A program made the position numbers and the translations under genes. From contig CACEHW010000004.1 in assembly GCA_902559415.1 (NCBI GenBank), positions 1 through 57,552 on the forward strand: a stretch of 57,552 bases of DNA, in the 5' to 3' direction. The notes beneath the pieces were generated by a model. It was not told where the DNA came from. It worked only from the letters and a program-made list of their open reading frames with translations, and did no database searches. Source of the stretch: an uncultured Fidelibacterota bacterium. GTDB lineage: Bacteria > Fidelibacterota > Marinisomatia > Marinisomatales > UBA1611. Every line of letters starts with the position of its first letter. Position 1 is the first letter of the stretch. This document shows, one piece after another, positions 17,982 to 27,240 of this stretch.

Positions 17982-18356
17982 TTAAATAACCTTACTTTTA
18001 TTACTATTTTTTTTCATTAGGCTATTGATAATAAATGCTTCAAGTATATGAGTTAGAAACCAGAAAAATGTCAAAAGAGGAACAAATATTCTAAAATCTA
18101 ATTCAACATAGGCTACACCAAACCATGTTATAAACACCATACCCACCGTTTTGGAAACAAAGCTGATAGCAGAAAAGCCAACTCCATACATATTCCCTTG
18201 ATTCTTTGTGATAAAGTATCCAATTGCAAGATGTATAAAATTCAGTATAATGGGCGCTAAAACACCTAATAAAAAATAGAGCATATGTGATTTATATTTT
18301 AAATAAGAAAACTTTTTTTCGATAACAGGGCTATTAAAATAACAAATAATGCTCAT
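17982..18356 (-). CDS. Small integral membrane protein, unknown
   Basis: A 124-residue protein with three or four hydrophobic helices (about 25-45, 62-80 and 86-112) and a basic tail (KKNSNKSK). I recognise no family. The true start may be Met24 (MLYFLLGVLAP), since neither candidate has a convincing ribosome site. It lies 31 bases upstream of the photolyase-like gene in the same direction and may head that operon. Confidence 0.5.
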   Translation of the reverse strand: MSIICYFNSPVIEKKFSYLKYKSHMLYFLLGVLAPIILNFIHLAIGYFITKNQGNMYGVGFSAISFVSKTVGMVFITWFGVAYVELDFRIFVPLLTFFWFLTHILEAFIINSLMKKNSNKSKVI

Positions 18357-18409
18357 AGTAATTATGATTTTAAAAAATTAGTTTTCAAGAGCTACAGTAC
18401 TAAGGGAGG

Positions 18410-18441
18410 GGTGCTGGGTGAAACTAAATGCACCCAGCACC
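18410..18441 (-). terminator. Strong hairpin after the DUF4397 gene
   Basis: A perfect 11-base-pair inverted repeat (ggtgctgggtg with its complement) encloses a 10-base loop, 20 bases beyond the stop of the 18461-19843 gene. It is GC-rich against an AT-rich background. On the minus strand it is followed by C-rich sequence rather than a U-run, so it may be an RNA-stabilising or Rho-assisted end instead of a textbook intrinsic terminator. Confidence 0.6.
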
Positions 18442-18460
18442 ATTTCATGACGTTGAAAGA

Positions 18461-19843
18461 TTACTTTATCAGTGACATCTTCTTAATTATTGAATTTTCA
18501 CCAGAAGTGATAGAGTAAAAATAAACTCCTCCAGCTACTGATAAACCATTAATGTTTTTACCGTTCCAATTAATATTGTATGTACCTGCTCCTAAATTTC
18601 CAGACATTAAGTTTTTGACCAATCGCCCATTCAAATCAAACACAGATAATGAAACTCTAGATGCTTCATATACATCAAAGGATATTGTAGTGCTTGGGTT
18701 AAATGGATTTGGGTAATTTTGATTTAGTGAGAAAGCCAATGGATTAATATTTATTTCATCAATTGTAGATAGAGCAGTCGATGCACTTGGTAATTGAACA
18801 CTGTACCCACTTGGTGTAGTTAAAATTAATGAAAAAGCCGAATCAGATGCAGAAGCTAAAAACCCAGATGCGTATACGATGCCAGTACCACCACCAAAAC
18901 CTGATAATGGAGCTGCAAAAGAGGCAACAGATTCTTCTGAACCATGAGCAGTTACATCAATAGTGTAATCACCTACTGGTACCTGCAGGTAACCCGCATA
19001 TTCACTGTAACTTAAATTCTCAACTAGCAGACCACCATTTGCATAAATATCCACTGCTGGAGCATCTGTGACACCATGGAAAACCTTCAAACCAAAGTGA
19101 TTTGAATCTACTGCCGTAACTTCTAATCCTGATGCAATTAAACCAAATGGAGCTAAGCTGTTACCTAATATACCTGCTGCTGTGACTACATAATTACCAT
19201 CTGACTCTAAGGTAAATGGGAAATCTGCAATTATATCGCCATTTGCTGGGGCAATACTCACTGTAGTCGATGTTGGGATTTGCAGTAAACCTGTAGAAGC
19301 TCTGTAAGGCACATCACCGAGTGCTTCAGCATTATCCACATATATGTCTACTACTGGATATGGAGAATTATGGATTATCTGGACATTTGCGACTTCACTT
19401 GGCTCTAGTAGACTAGTTACCTCATCATTTATCGCATATGATTTTTGATCTATAGGTGCTGGATAGTTGTAGCTGTCAATTTCAATTGGCCCATCCAAAT
19501 GATCTTTACCTCTGCTAATTTTTATCGGGCTTATTGCTAAAGATATCTCGTTATCATTATCTCCTGAAAATGGTTTATCAATGATCAAGGTATTAATAAA
19601 ATCTGTTTCTAATTTTAATACAGACCTAAATACTTCATACCCATCTAAATAAACAGAAATTTCAGAATCTGGTGCAATCTCAACCACTCTAGATACGACT
19701 TTGTAATCAGAAACTCTCATGATCTGTTTTTCATTTGATAGAATAGAGAATTTCTTTCCTTCAAGGTTATTGACAACATTTATTATAGCAGTATCTGCGA
19801 AGATTAAACTAAAAAATGTAAATAATATAACTATGCGCTTCAT
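18461..19843 (-). CDS. DUF4397 repeat surface protein with sorting domain
   Basis: A 460-residue secreted protein: signal peptide (ending IFADT), an N-terminal beta region (about 20-150), then two DUF4397-type repeats (ANVQIIHNSPYPVVDIYVDN and LKVFHGVTDAPAVDIYANGG), each about 100 residues. The C-terminal sorting domain follows (NQNYPNPFNPSTTISFDV, NWNGKN, GGVYFYSI). DUF4397 domains occur in secreted and surface proteins without known activity. An AGGAAA lies ahead of the ATG. It is flanked by 146 bases of intergenic sequence upstream and a strong hairpin downstream, so it is probably transcribed alone. Confidence 0.9.
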   Translation of the reverse strand: MKRIVILFTFFSLIFADTAIINVVNNLEGKKFSILSNEKQIMRVSDYKVVSRVVEIAPDSEISVYLDGYEVFRSVLKLETDFINTLIIDKPFSGDNDNEISLAISPIKISRGKDHLDGPIEIDSYNYPAPIDQKSYAINDEVTSLLEPSEVANVQIIHNSPYPVVDIYVDNAEALGDVPYRASTGLLQIPTSTTVSIAPANGDIIADFPFTLESDGNYVVTAAGILGNSLAPFGLIASGLEVTAVDSNHFGLKVFHGVTDAPAVDIYANGGLLVENLSYSEYAGYLQVPVGDYTIDVTAHGSEESVASFAAPLSGFGGGTGIVYASGFLASASDSAFSLILTTPSGYSVQLPSASTALSTIDEININPLAFSLNQNYPNPFNPSTTISFDVYEASRVSLSVFDLNGRLVKNLMSGNLGAGTYNINWNGKNINGLSVAGGVYFYSITSGENSIIKKMSLIK

Positions 19844-19989
19844 TAGATTTCCTTTCTTTTATTCGTTAATTAAACGCTCATAACGCTCAAATCTAAATAG
19901 TTAGAAAACCAAATGTCAAAACAAAATTAGAATCTTTACCTATGTTAATAATTTATAACTATTATTGACGATGAATCGCGGATAGAAAT

Positions 19990-21219
19990 CTATATTTTTT
20001 TAATCCAATCTAGGTTAGGGAGTATGTTTTTTTCTCTTTTTAATTCATAGTTATATATTTTTCTACCTAACTCAGATAAAAATGGAATAGAAACAGTTTC
20101 ATAGTCATACACATTATCATTCATAACTTTATTACTATTACTATAGATGACTGCTGTTAAAAAAAACTCAACATTATTATCCAAATCAACTATATATGCA
20201 TTATCAATTGTAAAACCATACGCGAGCCCAATTTTATTAAATATTTTGATACTGTCAGGAATTCGTCTTTTTGTGTCACCAAATAAAAAGAACTTACAAT
20301 ATCCATCGTAGTATTTATCATAATCAGGAAAACTTGGGTGTTTACTCTCCCTTGGTAGAATTGACATTTCTCTGTATAATAATGAATAATCACTATCACT
20401 CAAATTAAAACGATCTCTATTTTTAAAATAATCGGGGAAAATTATTCGTTTAATTAACTCATGCTGATCAGGCAAATTCATAAAATTTTTACTACTAAAA
20501 TCTAAAGGGCCATCTCTTTTCGTACCTCGGACGTAATGACTTTTCCCAATTTTTAAATCTTCAACATTTACATCAAGAGATAAAGAAGCTATTTGACTTT
20601 TTTGCTCATAACTAATTTCTGATTCATTGTAAAAATTTATTGGGTGGGTAAATTTATTTTCCTCTTCTGATAATGAAAGACTTAAACGATGCCTTATTCT
20701 TGCGCTATTAAAGCCAAGGTCCCACATTCTTTTATTTATGTGATCTCTACCCAAAAAGTCATAAAGATAATTATTAGCTGAATTATCAGAGATGATAAAT
20801 AGGTTTCTTATCGAATGAGCCAAGCTTGGGTAACCACTTTTTGAACTGACATCATTGCTCACCCCTGATTTATATATCGGTCCAGGTAAAATTTCAAACC
20901 TATCGTAAATACCAACTTTACTTACTGACCTGGCCTTTTCAATGGCTAATACTGCTATGGGTAACTTAACGCAACTAGCTGGATAAAAATATTTTCCAGT
21001 ATCAACCCCAAATGAGTGTGTACTTAAAATAGGCTCATTTTTTTTATTTCTATCTATTTGGGTATATAAAATTTGTAGTCGATATTTTTTGGGTTTAGAT
21101 ACAACATCAGGAAATTCTGATTGCAAACTATTAACAATCTCATCTAGAATATTGTTTTTATGATTAGCGCTACAAGACATAAAGCTCAAAATAATTAAAT
21201 GTATTAGATATCTAAACAT
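19990..21219 (-). CDS. Class A beta-lactamase-like serine hydrolase lipoprotein
   Basis: A 409-residue lipoprotein (FMSC, Cys16) of the penicillin-binding/class A beta-lactamase fold. The motifs are SxxK as SCVK at 82-85 and SDN at 144-146 in the context SDNSANNYL. The third motif is KIG at 329-331 where KTG is usual. It is longer than true class A enzymes (about 290 residues), with an extended insert between 180 and 310. Beta-lactam hydrolysis is therefore doubtful; an acyl-transferring hydrolase acting on cell-wall peptides is as likely. It sits just after the second LD-carboxypeptidase. Confidence 0.82.
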   Translation of the reverse strand: MFRYLIHLIILSFMSCSANHKNNILDEIVNSLQSEFPDVVSKPKKYRLQILYTQIDRNKKNEPILSTHSFGVDTGKYFYPASCVKLPIAVLAIEKARSVSKVGIYDRFEILPGPIYKSGVSNDVSSKSGYPSLAHSIRNLFIISDNSANNYLYDFLGRDHINKRMWDLGFNSARIRHRLSLSLSEEENKFTHPINFYNESEISYEQKSQIASLSLDVNVEDLKIGKSHYVRGTKRDGPLDFSSKNFMNLPDQHELIKRIIFPDYFKNRDRFNLSDSDYSLLYREMSILPRESKHPSFPDYDKYYDGYCKFFLFGDTKRRIPDSIKIFNKIGLAYGFTIDNAYIVDLDNNVEFFLTAVIYSNSNKVMNDNVYDYETVSIPFLSELGRKIYNYELKREKNILPNLDWIKKI

Positions 21220-21235
21220 TAATTTTATATACTAA

Positions 21236-22270
21236 TCAATTTTTTAATGGATATTCAAGAAGCCTAAAAATCTGATCTTCTGTATCTATTTCAGCAATCA
21301 CACCTAGTGGAATAGAGATATTCTTGGATCCATGTCCTGAGGGGAAGTCATAAATTACAGGCACATTGAAATTCGAAAAGTACTGATCAAAAACCTCTTC
21401 CATTTTAAAATCAGTAAGCTTATCAGGGAGCTCGCTATCTCTACGAGAAAATCTACCAATAATAACTCCTTTAAGCTTATTGAATTTCCCAGCTAATTTA
21501 AGCTCTTGGAGATACCTATCTACCCTGTAGGGTGACTCACCGACGTCTTCAATAAAGAGTATTTTATTTTCAGTATCTATTTCATACTCAGAACCCATTG
21601 CAGAACAAATCAATGACAAATTCCCTCCAGCCAATACACCAGATGAAACTCCCTCAACTAAGATTTTTACTTTTAAAGAATCTCCATAGATATCAAAAGG
21701 TATCTCATAACTATCATCGCTATTCATGAGTAAAGACCAAAAATATAATTCTGAAATAGGTTCAAGCCCATTTTTACTACCAATACCATACATAGGATTA
21801 GGAGTATGAAAAGTCACGAGGTTAGAATGATTATTCATTGCTATGTGAAGCGCTGTTATATCACTGAAACCAATAAAAATTTTTGGATTTTCCCTAATTA
21901 TGTTATAATCAAGCAATGATAATATTCTTGTTGCACCATACCCACCTGTACCAGGGAAAATAGCTTTTACACTTTTATCTTTAAAATATTTCATCAGCTC
22001 ACTGGCCCTAACATCATCTTCACCAGCGAGGTAGCCCCAGTTACGAAAAAGGGAATTATTATGAACTATATGAAATCCCTTTTCAATTAATCGCTTTTTA
22101 GCTAGGCTCATTCTTGTTGAATCTAAGAATCCAGACGGAGCGCAAAACGCAATAGTATCGCCCACCTCTAATCGATGTGGCTTAATAAAATTTGATTTTG
22201 ATTCTGAACTACAAGAAATAATAAATATTGTTAGAAGACAGGGCGCTAAAATGATTTTATTTAAACTCAA
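21236..22270 (-). CDS. LD-carboxypeptidase, S66 family (second copy, lipoprotein)
   Basis: A 344-residue S66 peptidase with a lipobox (FIISC, Cys20), so unlike the copy at 11114 it is exported. The triad is visible as Ser136 (GFSDITA), Glu241 (LFIEDVGES) and His313 (PSGHGSK), with GTGGYGATRILSLLDY at 107-122. An exported enzyme should trim muropeptides in the periplasm or on the outer membrane. It is 17 bases from both neighbours, which favours one transcript with the DUF1460 and beta-lactamase-like genes. Confidence 0.92.
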   Translation of the reverse strand: MSLNKIILAPCLLTIFIISCSSESKSNFIKPHRLEVGDTIAFCAPSGFLDSTRMSLAKKRLIEKGFHIVHNNSLFRNWGYLAGEDDVRASELMKYFKDKSVKAIFPGTGGYGATRILSLLDYNIIRENPKIFIGFSDITALHIAMNNHSNLVTFHTPNPMYGIGSKNGLEPISELYFWSLLMNSDDSYEIPFDIYGDSLKVKILVEGVSSGVLAGGNLSLICSAMGSEYEIDTENKILFIEDVGESPYRVDRYLQELKLAGKFNKLKGVIIGRFSRRDSELPDKLTDFKMEEVFDQYFSNFNVPVIYDFPSGHGSKNISIPLGVIAEIDTEDQIFRLLEYPLKN

Positions 22271-22287
22271 GATAGGAATCCATAGTA

Positions 22288-23109
22288 CTAATCAGAAGCA
22301 ATTTTGTAAAACATAACACCATCAAATTTTGATTCTTTTTTACCATTTAGATAGCTTAATAAATCTTCTTTTACAGTTTTTTTATTAGATGAAGAAGCAT
22401 GAACCAGAAATTTTTTATCTATAACAAAACCCTCATGGGCTATTAAAATTCCATTTTTCACATATGATTTTTTAACAAAGGCAACACCGCAGATTCGCGG
22501 GAGTCTTAAAAGTATATCACTATCAACTAATTCGGAGGGGATAAATTCAAATTTATTTTTAAAATTCCAATCTAGATTTAAAAACTCACTCCCATCACTT
22601 TTCTTGTTTAGTGTCAATTCAATTTCTTCAAGTTCCGATTTTGATACTAAATCACTTGTCATATTAATGGTGTAAGGATTATTTATGATTCTATCTGAAG
22701 TATAATGCCAACGAGTTTTATACTCAGGTTTCTTTAAATTATTCTCATCAGGTTTGTAATGGATATCAATCATTTTGATTTTTGTTTCATTCCAGTTTTT
22801 ACTTGAGTTCATTGCAATACTAGTAAGCACATGTATCGTGCAATCTGTTGTGTCAATTCTCAAAATAGGATCTAAATCTGGTTCTTTTTCTTCACCTGAT
22901 TTAAAAATTCCATAGGGAGTTCCTAGCCTCCATAAATTAATCGCTTTTAATCGATCATTAAAATCAGGAAAGTATTTCATGAAGCCTGGAAGAATTCTAT
23001 TGTACTGATCTTCGTCAATTGTCCAAGGCTTAGGCAGTGAATTAACCCAATCTTGGGGATCTTGATTATTGCAGGAAAAAAGTATCGCTAAAAAAAATAT
23101 AACCCGCAT
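22288..23109 (-). CDS. DUF1460 (amidase-like cysteine peptidase) lipoprotein
   Basis: A 273-residue lipoprotein (LFSC). The DUF1460 pattern is readable: LGTPYGIF near 65, DTTDCTIHVL near 90-100 with the probable catalytic Cys, HYTSDRI near 140, and HASSSNKKTVKEDLLSYL near 240. These proteins are NlpC/P60-superfamily amidases that cut muropeptides or release sugars from peptides during wall recycling. The neighbours (S66 carboxypeptidase, class A-like hydrolase, M55 aminopeptidase) support this. The assignment is by motif, not by search. Confidence 0.8.
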   Translation of the reverse strand: MRVIFFLAILFSCNNQDPQDWVNSLPKPWTIDEDQYNRILPGFMKYFPDFNDRLKAINLWRLGTPYGIFKSGEEKEPDLDPILRIDTTDCTIHVLTSIAMNSSKNWNETKIKMIDIHYKPDENNLKKPEYKTRWHYTSDRIINNPYTINMTSDLVSKSELEEIELTLNKKSDGSEFLNLDWNFKNKFEFIPSELVDSDILLRLPRICGVAFVKKSYVKNGILIAHEGFVIDKKFLVHASSSNKKTVKEDLLSYLNGKKESKFDGVMFYKIASD

Positions 23110-23111
23110 TT

Positions 23112-23810
23112 TTATATAACGCTGAAAGATAATGAAATGGCATTCGGCTGATCTAGGTCAGCTGATACTAAATCACCCTTTTGTAATTGGCCTACGCCAG
23201 CAGGAGTTCCCGTGAATATCAAATCACCAGCTTTTAAAGGTATTGTTTGGGATAAGATTGATATTAATTCAAAAACATTCCAGATCATTTTATTACAACC
23301 AGAATTCTGTTTTTGTTGACCATTAACTGATAGAGAAATTCTCATCTTGTCTGGATCTATGGATTTTTTTAAAGGGACGATATCAGATAAAACAGCCGAA
23401 CCATAAAAGACCTTACCAGAGAACCATGGCTTACCACTATCTTTAGATTTTTTCTGTAAATCTCTTTTAGTGATATCAACACCTAAAGCATAACCAAATA
23501 CTTTATTTTTTGCTTCGGCATCATTTATTTGGAAAGCGTCTTCTGAAATTGCGACTACTAATTCAACCTCATACTGAAAATTACTAGTGTCTTTTGGATA
23601 TTCAATTTCTGAGCCATCATTAACTAAAACATCTGAAGTTTTTTGAAAAAAGAAAGGCTGTTCTCTATCTGGATCACTACCCATTTCTTTTGCGTGATCT
23701 CGATAGTTTCTGCCTACACAATAAATATTTCTAGATGGAAATTTTAATGATTCACCTAAAATACCACACACTACAGGAGGAGAGTTTTTTATGATCCAAT
23801 TGTTATTCAT
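23112..23810 (-). CDS. Fumarylacetoacetate hydrolase family protein
   Basis: A 232-residue cytoplasmic enzyme of the FAH family. Visible motifs are IYCVGRNYRDHAKEMG near 30, the metal-binding FQYEVELVVAIS near 73-84, and IFTGTPAGVGQLQKGD near the end. Length matches the single-domain acylpyruvase or oxaloacetate-decarboxylase-like branch, which cleaves or decarboxylates small beta-keto acids with Mg2+. The exact substrate cannot be assigned. It abuts the M55 gene and is two bases from the DUF1460 gene, so it may be a passenger or may act on a product of this pathway. Confidence 0.9.
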   Translation of the reverse strand: MNNNWIIKNSPPVVCGILGESLKFPSRNIYCVGRNYRDHAKEMGSDPDREQPFFFQKTSDVLVNDGSEIEYPKDTSNFQYEVELVVAISEDAFQINDAEAKNKVFGYALGVDITKRDLQKKSKDSGKPWFSGKVFYGSAVLSDIVPLKKSIDPDKMRISLSVNGQQKQNSGCNKMIWNVFELISILSQTIPLKAGDLIFTGTPAGVGQLQKGDLVSADLDQPNAISLSFSVI

Positions 23811-24611
23811 CTAAACACAGAACAAAATAAAGCGCATAATATCATCATAATCTTTACTCTCATAAACCACCGATTTTGAATTTAACATAACCGTATTTGG
23901 ATATTGTGATGCTTTGTATGCATCTATATGTTTCATATAACGTATTTCTAATTTGAATTTATTAGGATGGGCCCAAATACATAATTTTAAGTCTAGGCTT
24001 AAAGCTTTTTCAACTTTCTTTTTTATTTGCAATCTTGAAAGCTCCGGTTGCAAGCTAATTGTGGAATCACCAACTCCATGCATAGTACTATGAGTAATTG
24101 TTAAAGGATTAATACGCCTAACTTCTTTACAAATACCGAAATCACCAGATACGAATACCAAAGGAACATGATATTTTGAGGCTATAGTTCCGTGCAATAA
24201 TAATTCTGAAGCAGATCTATCATTCAAACTAATTCTTTCTATTTTTGCACTAGACATTGTGTGAGCTAAAGGATTACCACCACTTCCTGCCTTTGAATGA
24301 TATCCAATCATTACTAAAGCATCAAATCTACTATTCAGTTCTTGAACCATTGAATAAGGATGGCCACTCCATCCTCTAATGAGTTTGACTTTTTTTGGTA
24401 AATAAGAAGGTAAGATATTCCTAGCAGAATAATGGGCATCTTTCACGTAAATTTCTTTTGCCCCAGCTATAATAGCACCTTCACATGCTGAAGCAACTTC
24501 TTTTGACATCTGTTTTTGAAAGTAGGGATATTCAGGCTTATTATGATCAACCTCATTCCAATGAGCAACTCCAGTTACTCCCTCCATATCTGCACTAATG
24601 TATACTTTCAT
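23811..24611 (-). CDS. M55-family D-aminopeptidase (DppA-like)
   Basis: A 266-residue metallopeptidase. It starts MKVYISADMEGVTGVAHWNE, with Asp and Glu in ADMEG as zinc ligands, followed by VKDAHYSARN near 57-66 and MIGYHSKAG near 95-105, all standard for M55. DppA-type enzymes hydrolyse D-amino-acid-containing dipeptides such as D-Ala-D-Ala. No signal peptide is seen, so it should be cytoplasmic. It is transcribed first in this set and fits the final step of using D-amino acids from peptidoglycan. Confidence 0.92.
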   Translation of the reverse strand: MKVYISADMEGVTGVAHWNEVDHNKPEYPYFQKQMSKEVASACEGAIIAGAKEIYVKDAHYSARNILPSYLPKKVKLIRGWSGHPYSMVQELNSRFDALVMIGYHSKAGSGGNPLAHTMSSAKIERISLNDRSASELLLHGTIASKYHVPLVFVSGDFGICKEVRRINPLTITHSTMHGVGDSTISLQPELSRLQIKKKVEKALSLDLKLCIWAHPNKFKLEIRYMKHIDAYKASQYPNTVMLNSKSVVYESKDYDDIMRFILFCV

Positions 24612-24720
24612 TAAATGTCCTTGGTTATACTATTTTAAAAGTAAGCCAAAATTAAAGTAAGTGAAAGTTACTAATACTTTGAAACTGATTAAATTTTACA
24701 TTTAATAATTAAACTTAACT

Positions 24721-25302
24721 TTAAAAATCACTGGAAAGAGATTCTCGCATTTTCTCATTAAGATCAACGGAATACTGATAGTCATTATAGTCAATGTTAA
24801 TAGAGATTGTACTAGCTTCATTCATAAATAATATTTTTTGTTCTTCTATAAATGGAAATCTAATGTAATGAACAGAGCTTATATTATCTTCTTTTTCTCT
24901 ACCTTCTTCAAATTGAGCATATACCTTCTCTCCATTAATATCAAAATAAACATTTTCACCTTCAGTTAAACCAATAAAACTATCAAGAACTGGTCGTATT
25001 TTTTGGGGATCAGTTATCTCAATAAACAATGTGGCGCTAAGTTCATTACCCTTCGGAATTAGGGGATTATAAACGTTGAGCTCTTCTTCGATTTGACTAT
25101 CATGAACCATTCTTTCAGCCCTCATCATTTCTTGAATTTGAAACTTCATTGTCTTACTATTTTCAAAAGTAATTAGGATATTTGAGCCAAGGTTAAACCT
25201 TCTATTTTTTTTGTAATCTATTAACTCTTTCCTGTAAATATTTCTCTGTTTTTCATAATCAATTATATTTAATAAATCAGATTTTTCAATAACTGTACTC
25301 AT
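24721..25302 (-). CDS. DUF3501 family protein
   Basis: A 193-residue soluble protein. The DUF3501 pattern is clear: an N-terminal DLLNIIDYEKQRNIYRKEL, then RRFNLGSNILITFENSKTMK, FQIQEMMRAERM, YNPLIPKGNELSATLFIEI and SSVHYIRFPF. Function is not known. It is two bases after the Fe-S protein, and the pair commonly travels with rubrerythrin, as here, so a role in peroxide or iron metabolism is inferred. Confidence 0.92.
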   Translation of the reverse strand: MSTVIEKSDLLNIIDYEKQRNIYRKELIDYKKNRRFNLGSNILITFENSKTMKFQIQEMMRAERMVHDSQIEEELNVYNPLIPKGNELSATLFIEITDPQKIRPVLDSFIGLTEGENVYFDINGEKVYAQFEEGREKEDNISSVHYIRFPFIEEQKILFMNEASTISINIDYNDYQYSVDLNEKMRESLSSDF

Positions 25303-25304
25303 AC

Positions 25305-26741
25305 TTATTTCCTTTTATTTTCTCCAAAACCATACGCTTTATGCAGCTCAATTATTGGATGACTTGGTTTAATTTTTTTATCACTAGCTTGATTTATTTG
25401 ATGACTAGCAAGAGAACAATCTGAGCATGCTACGTCCGCATCTTTAGCACTCAAATCATTTACACACCTATCCGCTACTTTCATCGACTCTTCAAAGAAT
25501 TCTGACTTCATTCCCCATCCACCATCCATTCCACTACATTGCTGAACAAGATTGACCTTTGTATCTGGAACCATTCTTAAAATATCTCTACTCTTATATC
25601 CAATTCTCTGCGCTTTTAAATGACAACTGACATGATAATTAACTGTACCGATAGTATTTTTAAAATCAGTTTTAATTTTATCTTCTTTTTTCAGCATCAC
25701 TAGATATTCAGAAATATCATATGTATTCTCGGATACTTTTTTAACCTTTTCATTTACTCCTAGGTAATCAGGGTACTCAGATTTTAATGTCAAGCTACAT
25801 GTAGGAGGACCTGTGACTACAATTTTATATCCTTTTGAAACCCACTTATATAATTCTTCTACATTTGGATTAGCTTGGGTTTTAAAACTATCAAAATCGC
25901 CAGGACTTAAATGCGGAGCTCCACAGCACTGCTGTTTTGGATAAACACATTCAACGTTATTATGCTCAAGAATTTCTACAGCACTTACACCAAGATCCAC
26001 ATCATTTGAATTGGTGTAGCAAGTGCCAAAAATAACTACCTTATCGATTGGATCTATAATATTAGAATTATGACTTTTAAACCATTTCTCAAACGTAGTT
26101 GTTGCTAACTCAGGAAGTTTTCTATCCTTGTGTATACCAATAATTTTATCTAAAAGCCAACGAAATGGTTTTAGCTTATTTGTAAAATTAATAATAGGCC
26201 CAAAATATGAACCTAATGCACCCAGTAAGTCTGTTTTTGATAAAAAGATGTCGTTTAATTTTAATCCTCTATCCTTTGTTCTTATTGCTTGAGCTCGCGT
26301 CATTAATTTAGGGAAATCCAGTTCAAACTCATGTTCTTTTCCTGGGGTATATGGGCAAATTGGATCACATAATTTGCACTGGTAACAGAGGTCTACTACT
26401 TCCCATTTTTGATCTTGAGATAGATCAGTGACTTCACCTCTAAATTCAACTTCAATACTAGCTTCGCTGGCATGTTCTCCTTCAGGAAGGTCTAGATATT
26501 CTCTATCTAGATTTTCTTTATCAACCCTACCTTCAGATTCCGCACTTTCTCGCTTTTGATCACCTATGCCATCAACAGAATTAAATAATGAAGGGAAAGA
26601 AGGACAAAGATTGAAGCATAATCTGCAGCCAATACATACATCATAAACTCTATTAAGTTCATTATCTAATGAGGTTTTATCCCAGTATTTAGGATCAGTT
26701 ATATCATATATAGCATCTTTTGTATCAGAATGATTTAGCAA
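25305..26741 (-). CDS. (Fe-S)-binding oxidoreductase, GlpC/HdrD-like
   Basis: A 478-residue protein with two N-terminal 4Fe-4S ferredoxin motifs (CIGCRLCFNLCPSFP near 36-50 and CYQCKLCDPICPYTP near 118-132) and two C-terminal CCG-type domains (CCGAPHLS near 272, CSGMDGGWGM near 400). This layout matches GlpC and heterodisulfide-reductase D-like subunits that pass electrons from a donor to a quinone or disulfide. No catalytic flavin subunit is nearby. It is co-located with rubrerythrin and DUF3501, which suggests electron supply to peroxide reduction. Confidence 0.92.
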   Translation of the reverse strand: MLNHSDTKDAIYDITDPKYWDKTSLDNELNRVYDVCIGCRLCFNLCPSFPSLFNSVDGIGDQKRESAESEGRVDKENLDREYLDLPEGEHASEASIEVEFRGEVTDLSQDQKWEVVDLCYQCKLCDPICPYTPGKEHEFELDFPKLMTRAQAIRTKDRGLKLNDIFLSKTDLLGALGSYFGPIINFTNKLKPFRWLLDKIIGIHKDRKLPELATTTFEKWFKSHNSNIIDPIDKVVIFGTCYTNSNDVDLGVSAVEILEHNNVECVYPKQQCCGAPHLSPGDFDSFKTQANPNVEELYKWVSKGYKIVVTGPPTCSLTLKSEYPDYLGVNEKVKKVSENTYDISEYLVMLKKEDKIKTDFKNTIGTVNYHVSCHLKAQRIGYKSRDILRMVPDTKVNLVQQCSGMDGGWGMKSEFFEESMKVADRCVNDLSAKDADVACSDCSLASHQINQASDKKIKPSHPIIELHKAYGFGENKRK

Positions 26742-26752
26742 TAGCTACTCCA

Positions 26753-26796
26753 AGTTAAATAAAAGCATCAATGGATATATAAATATCCATTGATGC
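26753..26796 (-). terminator. Rho-independent terminator after rubrerythrin
   Basis: A perfect 14-base-pair stem (gcatcaatggatat with its complement) with a four-base loop at 26765-26796 lies 12 bases beyond the rubrerythrin stop. On the minus strand it is followed by TTTTATTT, a fair U-run. It should end most fur-rubrerythrin transcripts, so the downstream Fe-S and DUF3501 genes would be expressed by read-through or from their own promoter. Confidence 0.88.
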
Positions 26797-26808
26797 ACAT
26801 AGTTAGAT

Positions 26809-27228
26809 TTATAAAGAATCTAAAGTTTCTTGAAATTTGCCTGCATGAGATTTTTCAGCTCTGGCTAAAGTCTCAAACCACTCAGCAATATCATCAAACC
26901 CTTCCTCTCTAGCAGTTGCTGCAAAACCTGGATACATCTCAGTGTATTCGTAAGTTTCTCCAGCAACAGCTGCTTTCAAATTATCTTCAGTCTCTCCAAT
27001 ATTTAAGCCTGTTGCAGGATCGCCTGCGCCGCCCTTTTCTAGAAACTCAAGATGTCCGAAAGCATGACCTGTTTCTCCATCAGCAGTATTTTTAAATACG
27101 CCTGCAGCTTCAGGGTAACCTTCAATATCTGCCGCTCTGGCAAAATAAAGATATCTTCTGTTTGCTTGAGATTCTCCGGCAAATGCTGCCTTTAAATTCT
27201 CATGTGTTTTTGTTCCATCTAAACTCAT
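26809..27228 (-). CDS. Rubrerythrin-type diiron protein without rubredoxin domain
   Basis: A 139-residue ferritin-like four-helix protein. The two E-x-x-H ligand motifs are present (Glu52-His55 in DGETGHAF, Glu125-His128 in RAEKSHAG), with further ligands at Glu19 ([10 protein letters not shown]) and Glu91 ([14 protein letters not shown]). Full rubrerythrins have about 190 residues and a C-terminal rubredoxin domain with four cysteines; here it is absent and the protein has no cysteine. It should reduce hydrogen peroxide with electrons from a separate donor. A strong AAAGGAG site precedes the ATG, 12 bases after the regulator gene. Confidence 0.93.
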   Translation of the reverse strand: MSLDGTKTHENLKAAFAGESQANRRYLYFARAADIEGYPEAAGVFKNTADGETGHAFGHLEFLEKGGAGDPATGLNIGETEDNLKAAVAGETYEYTEMYPGFAATAREEGFDDIAEWFETLARAEKSHAGKFQETLDSL

Positions 27229-27240
27229 TCTTAACTCCTT

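Noticed and set aside
19870-19905. Short tandem AACGCTCA-like repeat, similar to bases near 15702
   Set aside because: The units are only eight or nine bases, occur two times, and have no regular spacing, so chance is enough to explain them.
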